DNA of 64,000 nt from Ottelia alismoides (Eukaryota; Streptophyta; Magnoliopsida; Alismatales; Hydrocharitaceae). Of this stretch, positions 34,531 through 45,592 are shown piece after piece. The position numbers were made by a program, and so were the translations under genes. The stretch spans positions 124,001 through 188,000 of the forward strand of contig JAZKJV010007253.1 of NCBI GenBank assembly GCA_037367405.1. The letters run 5' to 3'. The notes beneath the pieces are model-generated. The model was not told the origin of the DNA and made no database searches. It saw nothing but the letters and a program-made list of their open reading frames with translations. The stretch's first letter is position 1. The number at the start of each line of letters is the position of its first letter.

Positions 34531-35711
34531 TTTTTCTGACATTTTAACTAAACCATTCCGAAGAGTTATGGATATTTGTTGACCGTGATGTCAAGAGGTT
34601 TAAAAGTTGATTTTAAGTGCTTTGTTGTTACAACTCGCAAAACTGATCAAACAAACAATTTTATTTTTTTAAACCTGGTATAGTTCTAGGGTCGAACTCA
34701 TGAAGGTAAATTTTCAATTTATGATAATGTGGTAGAACCCTTAGTTATTTTGGGGTTTTATGTGTTAGTTGATTTTTATATGTATTTGTGATTTTTATGT
34801 TGTTTTAAGTATACCTATGCGATAGGTAATATACGTATTTAATTTTATTTTTTTATATGTTTTATATTTTATTCTCTATTTTTGATCACTTTTAGAGGAT
34901 TTGTATTGATTTTAAAATGTCTTTTAATTGGAAAATAGTGAATGTGTAGAAAATTGTACCGTTTTTGTGATTTTAAAATAGTAAATAGTAGAAATAGTAT
35001 TGGATTTTATTTTTATATTGTAGATTATTCTCATATATTGGATTTTGTATGCATTCATGCGATTTTGTGGAATTAGTTATGAATTTTTGAAGTTTTTATA
35101 TATTTTATTTATTTTATGGTATATAATATGCATTTTTGTCTGATTTTTGTTATTATTTAGTAAAAGATAATATCTAAGTAATATATTTATTTATTTTTTA
35201 CTATTTATTTGATTTTCAATTGATTTTAAAGTCAAAACATATTTTTGGTAATTATTTTTTATTTATTTAAAATATAAAGTGAATATATTTTTCAAAATAG
35301 AAACTAGAATGTATATAGAATATCAATACGTATTTAATAAGATTTAATTTTTATTATTACTATTTGATTTGGTATAAATGTAATAAGGATAATGTTTAAT
35401 AAGATTGTATAGGGACTAAAATGTAATTAGAGGAAACATTATGCGTGCGTAGAAAATAGCAAATGGCGGGGCAGTTCGTATAAATTATCCAATGATCACG
35501 TGGATATACACCCTGAGTTGCAGTTCTGTATCTGTATGTAAAAGACCAAAGTTCTAAGGGTGTTCCTGTAAAGTTGCCCGATGATATCTTCGTACGCACG
35601 TGATTGGCACGTGTAATTTAAGCGACATGCGATAGTTCAGGAGCCTGTTGCGCGACACCTGGCATCATGAAGTGCATTAGATCTCAACGCAATCGAACGA
35701 CAATACATGAG
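34531..35711. other. T-rich decayed sequence, possible minus-strand LTR remains
   Basis: TTCTAGGGTCGAACTCATGA near 34686 is the reverse of the LTR-tail GTTCGACC block, and the following 600 bases are T-rich as an A-rich LTR segment on the minus strand would be. No gene was found. Confidence 0.35.
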
Positions 35712-35720
35712 TTAAATCAA

Positions 35721-36874
35721 GGGATATTTACATCTATAACCCTGAGTAGTTTTGTAATTACCCCGTGAACCCTCGATAATTTGTAATTACATGAGTAATC
35801 TCGAATAAGTGCTATGTCGTATACCTATAATCTTCCGTTATTTAGTCAGATAACTCCACCAGACCTAAAGTTAGTCTAACTAATCTTAGATCCAACGGTT
35901 ATAATTAAAAGCAAAACCAAAAAAACTCATCGTCCTCCTCCCTCCACCCCTCCACCTCCCCACCCCACTCCGGCGACCACCATCCCCCTCGACCTCTGCG
36001 TCCAACAACCCCCTCCCCCTCGGGCCTCGGCCTCCCAACGCCCCCACCCCCAGCACTAACCACCTCCTCTAGCAACCCCCTCTGTCTCTACCTCCCAGCC
36101 CCCATCTCCCCCTCCAGCCCCCTCCGCCTTCCAGCGTCCGTCACCCCCTGCGCTCCTCAGCGCCGACCACCTTCTCCAGCAGCCCCCTCCACCTCCCATC
36201 CCCCTCTTGCGCCGACCACCTCCCCCTCCGCCCCCTCTGCCTCCCCTTGTGCCCCCCATCTCGGCCTCTGCCTCCTAGTGTGCCCCCCCCCCCCCCCACG
36301 CTGACCACCTCCCTCTCCCCTTCGACCTCGACGCGTCGACCATCTCCACCACCTCCTCCCTCCAGCCCCACCGTCTCTCCTCCTCCAGTCTCCTGCACAT
36401 GTTGGTGGATGGAGGGGCAAGGCACGCTCGCTGAAGCAGCAACACCTCATTTCCAGCTTCTATAAACTTGGGCACCTTGATCTTGGTAGGGGAAGATGAA
36501 GGTCTCGTTCAGGATGCCAGAGACATGTGGGTCCTTGAGTAGGTCGAGGAGAAGTTCTGGGCATGGTGAAAGTCGTGATGAAGGAATGGGTGGGAGGGAA
36601 CAGGTAGATGCTGGAGGAGGACAAGGAGAAAAAAGATAAGAAGATAAGAGACAGAACAATATGGCATGATTTGCAAATAAGAATGAGCATTAAGGGTAAT
36701 TTTGTCTTTTTTAATGAAAACCGTCAAATATACCATGCATCCCAAATGGAACATAACACATGGTTATACCATGTACGAGTTAAGCATTATTCGGGGTTAC
36801 TCATGTAATTATGAATTATAGAGGGTGTTTGGGTTAATTATGAAACTACTCAAGGTTATATGTGTAAATATCCC
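35721..36874. mobile_element. Mutator-like non-autonomous element with C-rich core
   Basis: The left end GGGATATTTACATCTATAAC (35721) and right end, in reverse GGGATATTTACACATATAAC (ending 36874), are TIRs of about 120 bases. The element is flanked by a perfect 9-bp duplication TTAAATCAA (35712-35720 and 36875-36883). The core (about 35930-36400) is C-rich on the plus strand with repeats of GACCACCTxCxCC type and a C homopolymer near 36286-36298, so it lies in the opposite orientation to the two copies at 1-5416. There is no transposase; open frames follow base bias. Confidence 0.88.
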
Positions 36875-36883
36875 TTAAATCAA

Positions 36884-37692
36884 ATGGCTTAGATCCGTGC
36901 TTCTCAAATGATTGAACGGATGTGCTCCGATTCTGGAGCTCAAACTGTTTATCGTTTGTTCTTCCCCAAACTTGACACAAACTTGACATGAGATTCCAGG
37001 TGACAATGGTTCAGGAGCACATATCTCGATCGGACGTCAACCTCCGTTCAGTATAATTCTCTACCTCCTGATAAGGTCGATTTATCTCCAGATTAACTTC
37101 GACAGAGCTCATCTTCCAGCTGGCGGTTACTGATCTCCAGAGGATCTCGATTTATTAGATGACCAATCCTCTACAGGCGATGGAGCTTCGACTAAAGGTG
37201 GTTTATTCGTAGCAGCTTGCAGTTCAAGTTTCGGTGTTTTCTGGATGGTCTTCAAACTTCAGGTAATGCTACAGCTCCAGGTGATGGCGATGAAAGCTCA
37301 AACCTGCGACTGCTGATACGTAATGGGCTCGAGATTTGGAGATCTCGACCTATAAATGGAATGGATTGGAATGAAGTGGAACAGTGATGATCGATGAAAT
37401 GGAATGAAACAAGTATAAAATGGAATGGAATCTAGGGATAGGAGCTGGAAAGGATGAATAGGAACAATCGAGTGAACGGACCTCCGATCGAAGGTGATCA
37501 GAGGAGTAATCAAAGAAAATTGAGAAACTAGAGATCAAAATGGAATCTAAAACAAAACCTATTCTATGAAACAAATGAACTACATAACTGAAAAATGAAA
37601 CAAATGATGGATCTGGTTGTCTCCTCCACACAACAGCGACTGCGGAAGCTTGGGCACCACGGAGATGCTCTACTCGCCGCAAATGACCTCGT
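36884..37692. other. Unassigned stretch with GGAAT-type repeats
   Basis: From about 37355 to 37440 the sequence consists largely of diverged GGAATGGA/GGAATGAA words. The earlier part shows nothing recognisable. Confidence 0.35.
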
Positions 37693-39835
37693 TGATCAAT
37701 AGCCATTCATCTACATTTATTCCTCCATTTTGTCTTTAAATCCCTATCAAAATACCTGTAAATGTAGCTAACTTGTACAAATTAACATTCATTATTATTA
37801 TGTAATTAATGCATAAATACATGTATTTAAATCCAAAACAAAACGATAATGAAAATGAAAAGAAAAAATAAACAAAGTATCAAAGATACTGAATGACTCT
37901 AAACACCGAGAACAAGTCAATATTGACTTGGTCGACCGGGAATAAAGTATGGGGAGATAAGAATCAGACACTGAACACAAAACCCTAATTTTAAACTATG
38001 TATATAGGCTTGTTACACTATTTTATTCTTTATTTTACACAAATCCAATCAATAAAATGATCAATGTAAAACTTGTACATACTAATATATAGAAAATTAT
38101 AAAAATAATTGTCAATAAAAATAATACATAGTGTAACTAGTACACACAGATGAAAAAGCCACAAACTGAATTTCAAAGACCAATATTATGAACTCAAATG
38201 AAAAAAACTCATCTCCATTGTATTTTCAAATTAAATTATCTATCTAATGAAGGTTGTTTCATTAAAAATAGAGTTAAGATACAAAAACCAACTTTTGGGG
38301 ATATCATTCTACGGTGTATCTATATATAATATCAATATGTCTTATTCTTTACATTTTTATTTTTTATATTTAAAAATTGTATACATTATTTAAAACATAT
38401 TAAAAATGTAAACAGAAAATAAAATCATTAAAATAAACTTAAAATAAATATACCTTAAAATATATAGGTATACTATACCTATAACGTGTGCACACATATT
38501 TATTTACGCATGTAAATAAAGTCATAAAATGCAACAAAAATATGTAAATATATATTTAATATTATAATAAATATAAAAATGTAAATATAATAAGTATTAA
38601 AATACAAAATAAAAAAATAATATAAGCAAACATACCTATATGTACTTGTAAAAATTAATAGCTAAAAAATTAAGTTGTAAAAATAAATAAAAATCACATA
38701 AAATAATTTATAAAATTATAAACATTTTTCATGATGTGTTGCATTTTAAATAATAAAACCATTTATTATTTTTACGGAATTAATATGGACTTCATTTTTT
38801 TGTTTTATCTTTACTCGGCCCACATGGACTAATGGTGTGTGAGGGAGTGTTGACCTCAGGTCAATAGTCCCCCCTGCATGGCCTCCCTCTAACTTTTGTC
38901 AAAACCTCACGAGATGCCCCTCTTCTCCGAATTTCCACTCCACCTTCCTCACCTTAATCTTCCTCGAGACCACTCCCTTATGATCACTGCATCAGCTTCT
39001 TCCACGCCATCCCTCTAGCCCTTACAAACCACCATCGCTCCTCACACAACCTTCTTCCCAAAATCCTACATCGCCATTTCTATAACTAAACCCTCTCGCC
39101 CTTCTTCAACTTTTTTGTTCCCTCTTCTTCCACCTTAATCCCAAAGGAACCTACTGTGGTCGAGCTCTTGGTGACAACAAAAGCCCCCCAGTCTTGTCGG
39201 CAAGGATAAGGAGTTGAGCGTGATCCAGCCATTCGCTGAAGCTCCTCTGACAAAGGTTTCCCCAGTATCCTGATAACACTGTTGAGGCCTAGATTTAGGT
39301 TTTTAGCTTGCATTTTCAATTACTAGCATAGTCTAATCATTAATTTAGGTTAATTCCCTTTGCTTTAGTGTAGATTAATTAGATCGTAGTTCGTTGGAGC
39401 ATTAGGCTCTGACCTTCTGTCTCGATGTGATTCCGACAATTCCCAACCATCTGAGCATCCCGCTTCACCCCCCTTCGCTTCTCCATCATTCAGATCATTC
39501 CCTTCACCCTTGGTTCTACATGAATCAACGAATTCCATCTTCATCATTCGCCTCGTCGGAGATCCTCAGTATCCATCTACCCATTGTGCGCAACTACTTC
39601 AAATCAGGTCGAGAGCATAGCTCTCGAGCCTCTCTTCATTTTTTTGCAGGAAGGAAAAGTAGAGGAAGCACCCAGAGCATGATTTGAGTGAAAAATATGA
39701 AACCCAGGTGCCTGAGAAGAACGTGTCCTCCATGCCTCTTTCGACGAGGCTCGGAGCTCCTTGACCCCTCCTACAGTCGTGGGAAGCCTCCAGGAACGTG
39801 CAGAGCTGAAAATCTCGAATTTTTACCCTCTTAAT
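37693..39835 (+). repeat. Diverged LTR of the Athila-like group, plus strand, 5' portion
   Basis: It begins TGATCAATAGCCATTCATCT, like the LTR starts of elements A and B. It has the conserved hairpin and block GACTTGGTCGACCGGGAATA...GGGGAGATAAG (37915-37960), the AT-rich section, then GGCCCACATGGACTAATGG and a perfect TTGACCT-C-AGGTCAA palindrome (38850-38864) where A and B have theirs. A GC-rich section follows. The 3' part is missing or replaced at about 39835. Confidence 0.55.
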
Positions 39836-41294
39836 AATGCGGAGTTATCCACTTTCATTGCAGTTGAATAAATTCGAGTCACTCAAAACCACTTTAATTA
39901 ATTTCTCAATTAAACGTAAGTGGAAAATTTTTATTTTACTTGGGCAAGCCCAAGGTCGAACTCAGGGAGGCAGTTTTCTCCTTAGATTAATTTAAAGTCG
40001 ATTCAGATGCTAGGTTTTCAGGAGAATATTTTTTTATGGTTTTTATGCAATTAAAAATGCAATGCAATCTTGGACTAATTAGAGGGTTAAAATGTGAATA
40101 TGATCAAACTAAGTCTAAAAATTCTCAAACTTAATCAGAATGTCAATTATGATGAAATGAAGCTACTTTAATTTTTTTTGAAATTTTTTGACTCTAAACG
40201 AATTAATTACGAATGAAACATGAATGCAAGGTGATTTTTGCAAAAATAATTTTAATAAATACAAAACGCCAATATTTTTCAGAAACTATTTTATTCTAGA
40301 TAGGTCTATATGAGAGATATATAGGACAATTTTTAATTTCTAAAAATACTAAGTGAGGAATTAATTAAAAATGAATTACACCAATCACAAATTAATTTTT
40401 TGTGACCTTATATGCGTGTAAATGATGTGATTTTTGGGCACAAAGTAGAACTACCCAAATTCTATCTACCGTGAATTTTTGGTAATTTTCAGAGCAAAAA
40501 TTAATTTAATAATCAATTAATAGCATACAATGGGCAAAATATACTATTTTCCACAAAAATAATTATATTAAATAAAACATTACTCATAAAAATATAGTCA
40601 ATATTCATAGCGATAAAATATGAGTTCTTCTTGCAATTTTTGGAATGATAAAATGATGCTAAATGAATGTTGAAAGTGATATGCAAAGACATGGTTCAAA
40701 ATGCAATACAGAATTAAAATTGATGAAAGAAATATGCTTACAGGATTCGAATGTAATTACCTCCTGAGGGCTTGAATGCAATTTACCCCTACTCGGGGGG
40801 CTCACAAGGCGTGAGGGGGCCTTTCTCCTTCCCAGGCGCTATGGAATCAAGGCGGTAGGCGAGGCGTGGGTTGTCTTGAGCTGCGAAAGTCTACGGTCGA
40901 CACACGACCGAGGAGTGGTACCCTGCGGTGGCACATCTCGAGGCGGAGTGGCTGTTGGCCGGTGGCCCTACGTCGAGGTCGAGGGAGATTGGCGATCGAT
41001 GCACTGGTAGTTGGGTGGAGCGTGCGACGACCATGCGTAGGTGCTCGTGGCTGCATGGTCAAAGTATGGTGGACACGGTGAGGCGATGGACGGCGACCTT
41101 TGGGGTGTAGGCCACCGCGCGGAGGAGCGCACTTGGAGAGCGGATGATGGCTTTCCCCACCTCCGTCGACACACGACATAAGGTGGAGCAGGTGGGCGAG
41201 ATGATGGTGCGGCGACCGTTGGAGGACAGTGAAGGTGGCTGCGAACATGGCTTCAACGCGCGGAGGCACTAGCGGGGAGGTCGAGGAGGGCAGC
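39836..41294 (-). repeat. Diverged LTR fragment of the same group, minus strand
   Basis: Read on the minus strand the order is GC-rich (41290-40850), then AT-rich with AAAATCAxAA words, then a tail with CCTGAGTTCGACCTTGGGC (39970-39950). This mirrors the last two thirds of the long LTRs. The GC-rich part has chance frames of up to 171 codons with no family resemblance. Boundaries are approximate. Confidence 0.45.
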
Positions 41295-42475
41295 TGATTA
41301 AGCCGAAAATCGATGGTCTTAAGTTCCACACAAGGCGGGAACTCAGTCGCTGAGTCAACCACATGAGATCCAGATTAAGTCAACAATTAACCCACAACAA
41401 AAATCAAATAATGAAGAGCAGTGCGGAGTTAAAATTTATTATAACTCTACAATGAATGTGTATAGTGCGCAAGCAAGTAGAGTGTCGAACACAAGGAACA
41501 AGCAGGACAGATCGAGCAATTAATGAACAAGAATGAATGTGATCAAATGTCTACAAATGTGCTATTTTTGTGGGTTTTTAATTTCCTATTTTTTTATTTT
41601 TGATTTTTTAAATTTTAAATTTTGATTTTTAATTTACTTATTTTGTATTTTCTTTTTGGATTTTATATTTTTTTCTTTTAATTTGGAAAATAAATTATAT
41701 ATACAAAAAAAGAAAAGAGAGAGATAAGATATTTATAAAAATATTTAAAAATAAGCAAAATTAAGGAAATAAAATATTTTTGTGCTTTTTAGATTAATCT
41801 AATGTTTTTATAATTTTTTTTATATTTTTCCTATTTTTTGTATTTTAAATTTAAAAACACTTAAAATAGTGAATAAAATAAAGGGCTGAAACTAAAATGA
41901 GGATGAAAAAGGTCAAACAGAACCAAAATTTCCTCAAATTAATTTTAAAATAAAGAGAATAAGATAGAAAAATTTAGAAACAGAATTGTACTTTTAGGAT
42001 TTTTGTGGAATTTTTAAGATTTTTATGAAGATTTTAGGGGTTTTGCTATTTTTAGGAGTTTTCTTTTGTATTTTTTTATGATTTTGGATTGAAGTTGAAA
42101 CACGCAGAAATAAAGGAAATATGATTTTGTTAGAATTTTTCGAAGAGTTTTTATTTTTTGGTATTTTCTAATGTAGACAGTAAGGAAAGTGCATGTTTTT
42201 TAATTTTTATAAATAGTAAAATGCAATAAAAATGCATAATAAAAATATGGCGTGAGAGAGCAATAAAACAGGAAGCTATGCATTTTTTTGGAATTTTTTG
42301 GGATTTTATAGATGCATGAAATAATTAAAGGAAATAAAAAGAAAAATCATTACTAGCAGGGGTATTTTTGTAAATATACAGAAGTCCAAAGGCTTGCGTA
42401 CAAATTTCCTAGAAAATATATAACTAATTAACAAAATTTCCAAACTAATCACAAATATGCAAAACTACCAGGGTA

Positions 42476-43263
42476 CAACAACAACAAAGCCTTTTCCCAC
42501 AATTAAGTAGGGTCGTCTACATGGATTTTTCACCTCCATTCAGATCTATCTTGGGTCAATCTCGGACTTATATCCAAAAAACTAAGATCCCGTCGTATTG
42601 TCTTTTTCCAACACTTCTTGGGCCGTCCTCGCCCTCTCTTAGCCGGCTCAACATCCCAACACTCGCATCTCCTAACCGGTGCATCAGTTGACCTTCTTTG
42701 CAAATGACCAAACCATCTTAAGCGGTTTTCTCGCATCTTATCCTCGATCGGAGCTACACCAACTTTCTTTCTAATTGCATCATTCCGAATCTGATCTTTA
42801 CGTGTATGTCCACACATCCATCTTAGCATTTTCATTTCTGCTACAACCATTCTCTGCACATGTCTATGGTTCACAGGCCAACATTCAGAACCATAAAGCA
42901 TAGCAGGTCTCACGGCTGCTTTGTAAAACTTTCCTTTAATTTTTAAAGGAATTTTCTTATCACAGAGAACAACGGAGGCTCCTCTCCACTTTAGCCAGCC
43001 TGCATTTATTCTCTTAGTAATATCTCCATCAATTTCCCCATCATGTTGCAAAATAGATCCCAGGTATCTAAAAGAATCTCTCTTCTGAATGTTATCTTCA
43101 CCAATCTTCACCTCGATTCCTTCACCATTGCTTCCAACAAAGGTGCATTCCATATATTCCGTCTTAGCCCTACTTATACGAAAACCTTTAGTCTTCAATG
43201 CATGTCTCCAAACCTCAAGCTTCTCATTTACTCCATCTCTAGTCTCGTCAATAAGCACAATAT
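42476..43263 (-). mobile_element. 5'-truncated RTE-type LINE with 7-bp target duplication
   Basis: The 788-bp fragment is flanked by CAGGGTA on both sides (42469-42475 and 43264-43270). Its 3' end on the minus strand reads GACGACCCTACTTAATTGTG and then terminates in TTGTTGTTG repeats, the usual end of plant RTE LINEs. The 5' end is truncated within the reverse transcriptase gene, as is common for LINEs. It sits inside the minus-strand LTR, whose sequence resumes on both sides. Confidence 0.85.
42530..43263 (-). pseudogene. RTE LINE reverse transcriptase, C-terminal part
   Basis: The uninterrupted frame covers about the last 245 residues of an RTE-clade LINE polyprotein. It starts at DIVLIDETRDGVNEKLE, just inside the catalytic FADD-type motif, which is cut. 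It continues through SFRYLGSIL, RPAMLYGSECWPV, RMLRWMCGHTRKDQIRN-like and LRWFGHLQRR to RGRPKKCW near the end. The endonuclease and the first RT motifs are absent, so the fragment cannot move on its own. The lack of stops suggests a fairly recent insertion. Confidence 0.85.
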
Positions 43264-43973
43264 CAGGGTATAGCTGCAAAATTGCCAAAGTCACGTGCAC
43301 CGGGCACGTGACTGGCAGGGGCTAAATCGTTAATAATACAAATGTACAGTTGAGCCCAAAAAATAAAACTCATACGATAGATTCTAGGACTTTTTTTAAT
43401 ATTTTTCTAATCAATATTATAAATTATAACTAGACGTTTAAAAGTGAGTTTGGTCGATTTGGAGTTTTTATAAATAGTTACGAATCAGGAAATTTGGTCT
43501 TTATGATTTTTTCAATGATGGTTTTCTCCTCTTATTTTAACTTTATAATTTTTGGTAGAATTTATATATAAAAAAGTAGGTGAAGAAAGTTCGAAAAAAA
43601 TATTTACTTGTAATCAATAAATATGTGAAGCTTGTACACTAAATAAATAATGAGGAATTTGTTATTTATATACAAAATTATTTTTTTGTGGTTTTACTAA
43701 TTTATCCTTATCTCTCTCTACTTATTAATTAGTCGACCAAGTCAGTACCAACTTGGTCTCTAGGTTAGATTCTAAGTCTGAACATATATACATATTTATA
43801 ATATTTTTATTTCTCTCTTTACTCTTTTTATGGTATTTTTGAGTGTTTATTTCATGTTTTTATCAATGAAACATATATTTACAATATTGAGGTTTTCTTT
43901 GATATTTACATGTATTTGATATGCATTTTAGCATAAAATGCAACAATAAGGTAGATGAATCCCTACTTCATCA

Positions 43974-45180
43974 ATATTGTGGGGAGTTACACTGATCGAG
44001 ATGAGAATCATGCCTTGTCAATTGTTGAAAAAATGGCCTTAAATTTATTTTAATAACTTTTTTTTGATCGGGAACGAGACATAAGAAAGTAGCGATGTCG
44101 TAGAGTATGGACACTTCAATGTTGATTCTTCCACGCAAAGCCTACTGCCGATTGCTCATAATCTAGTTAAGATGAAGTTGTAAGAAAAGAAAACCGACAT
44201 GATAATCAAACTAATGACCCTTGAAAAAGTCTTAAACAATCTTTGTCCTTTGATTATTGGTGTAAAACAATTGTAAATCTCGCTAATTTACTCCAACCCA
44301 TCCCATGAGATGATTTTCTAGAGTTCAATGGGAAAAATGAACCTTTATCACCCTATCATAGGTTGAAGATATGGCATAGCTCATCAATTTCAACAACGTA
44401 ATTTTGAAAACTAAAGAGCTCCAACCTCCCCAATTTCAACAACACCTTGTACAACAAAATTCCAAACTGAATTCACAACTAGACATGGGATCCATTCTCA
44501 AGAGCTAAGAGAAAGTGAATATAAAAAATGTTTGGCTATTTGTTGAGATCAGATCTTACAAGCTAGTTTGTATCCATAGCTACTATTGATCCCTTATGTA
44601 AAACTGTTGGACACTACTTGTATTTAATAAAACTATTCAAGATTCTCAAAGGCATCTTTAACCTAGGGAAGTCGATATTCAAGGCACCCACTAATTTCAA
44701 CAAGAGTAATCAGTCAACAAATTCCACTAGACTTCATAGAAGAAAAATGACATATTTTTCACTATACCCACACATGACAAGATAACGTACAAGATGAGAT
44801 TGACAATGGTGAAATAATGTCGATTGAGATTAACCTACATATTCCACAAGGATACTATTAGAGAAAATTTTCTCCAATATTATGATACAATTCCTCCTTC
44901 TTCAGGATATTGAACATATTTCTACTTATTCTTTCTAGTTGACAGAGAAGCATATACCAAGAGAAAACAATTTAAATTATAGCATTGATTTAATCTTGTT
45001 CTTTGGTCAAGTCCATGTGGGAAACAACATTTGAGATCCATCTAAAGGATCCACTTCATCTCATCCTCTTATATACTCTCATCTTTCATATTTTCTGTAA
45101 TTATCTTCTTTAAGACAATGTTAAGATTGTGAAATGCCTTCTCCATTTTATTTACTTCAAAAGTATGTTGATGTTGTTAA
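43974..45180. other. AT-rich intergenic stretch
   Basis: No coding region or structured repeat was recognised between the diverged LTR and the Copia LTR. Confidence 0.4.
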
Positions 45181-45574
45181 TGTTGGGAAATAACTTTTCC
45201 ATCTTTAATAGAGAGGAGAAATATCACTCAATGGTAAATCTGTCGCCAAACTGTAGGGAAGAATGCTGGAGAAGAACTGGTCCAAAGTTTACTCCCTCCA
45301 AACTCCGCGGCAACCACAAACTTTCTTTCTTCTTCCCCTCTCTTATTTCTTTCTTGTGCTAGGAGAGATTGTGTTGGGATGATCCTGGTATGGACCCCAT
45401 ATCCCCTATTTATACTCCATGGAGATGAGCAAATAAGGAAACATGGACTCCTACTTCCAATAGGATTAGCAAAAGATGACTCCTAATCATAAATGTAACT
45501 GATCTTTCCTTTTCTAAGTAGGACTACCAATGTCCTATATATATGGATTAGGTTCCCACAGGATACCGATCCAA
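45181..45574 (-). repeat. 3' LTR of the Copia element (394 bp)
   Basis: On the minus strand it begins TGTTGGATCGGTATCCTG (45574) and ends TTTCCCAACA (45181), giving TGTTGG...CCAACA termini. A TATAAATAG box lies at 45414-45406. The polypurine stretch GGTGAGAGGGAGA adjoins its start. The five bases beyond the end (45176-45180) are GTTAA; the matching duplication would be outside the window. Confidence 0.75.
45406..45414 (-). promoter_or_regulatory. TATA box in the Copia LTR
   Basis: TATAAATAG follows CCATGGAG in the LTR, about 160 bases from its start, the usual position for the promoter of a short Copia LTR. Confidence 0.55.
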
Positions 45575-45592
45575 CAAATCTCCCTCTCACCG

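Larger units (their letters stand above)
41295..43973 (-). repeat. Diverged Athila-like LTR, minus strand, interrupted by a LINE
   Basis: On the minus strand it starts TGATGAAGTAGGGATTCATC (43973) and ends near CGATTTTCGGCTTAATCA (41295). It includes the hairpin GACCAAGT...ACTTGGTC (43758-43735) before GTCGAC, a CACGTG hairpin (43317-43283), TTTCATGCATCTATAAAAT, the CACGCCATATTTTTATTA block, and the tail with TTGTGTTCGACAC and CCGCCTTGTGTGGA. It lacks most of the GC-rich part of A and B. Neither a PBS nor a PPT adjoins it, suggesting a solo LTR, although no target duplication was seen. Confidence 0.65.

Noticed and set aside
37355..37440. GGAAT-type repeats as a centromeric satellite
   Set aside because: Only a short, diverged patch; similarity to the animal pentamer satellite is probably coincidence.
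40847..41362. A 171-codon minus-strand frame
   Set aside because: It lies in the GC-rich part of a diverged LTR fragment and is biased towards P, H and R without recognisable domains.
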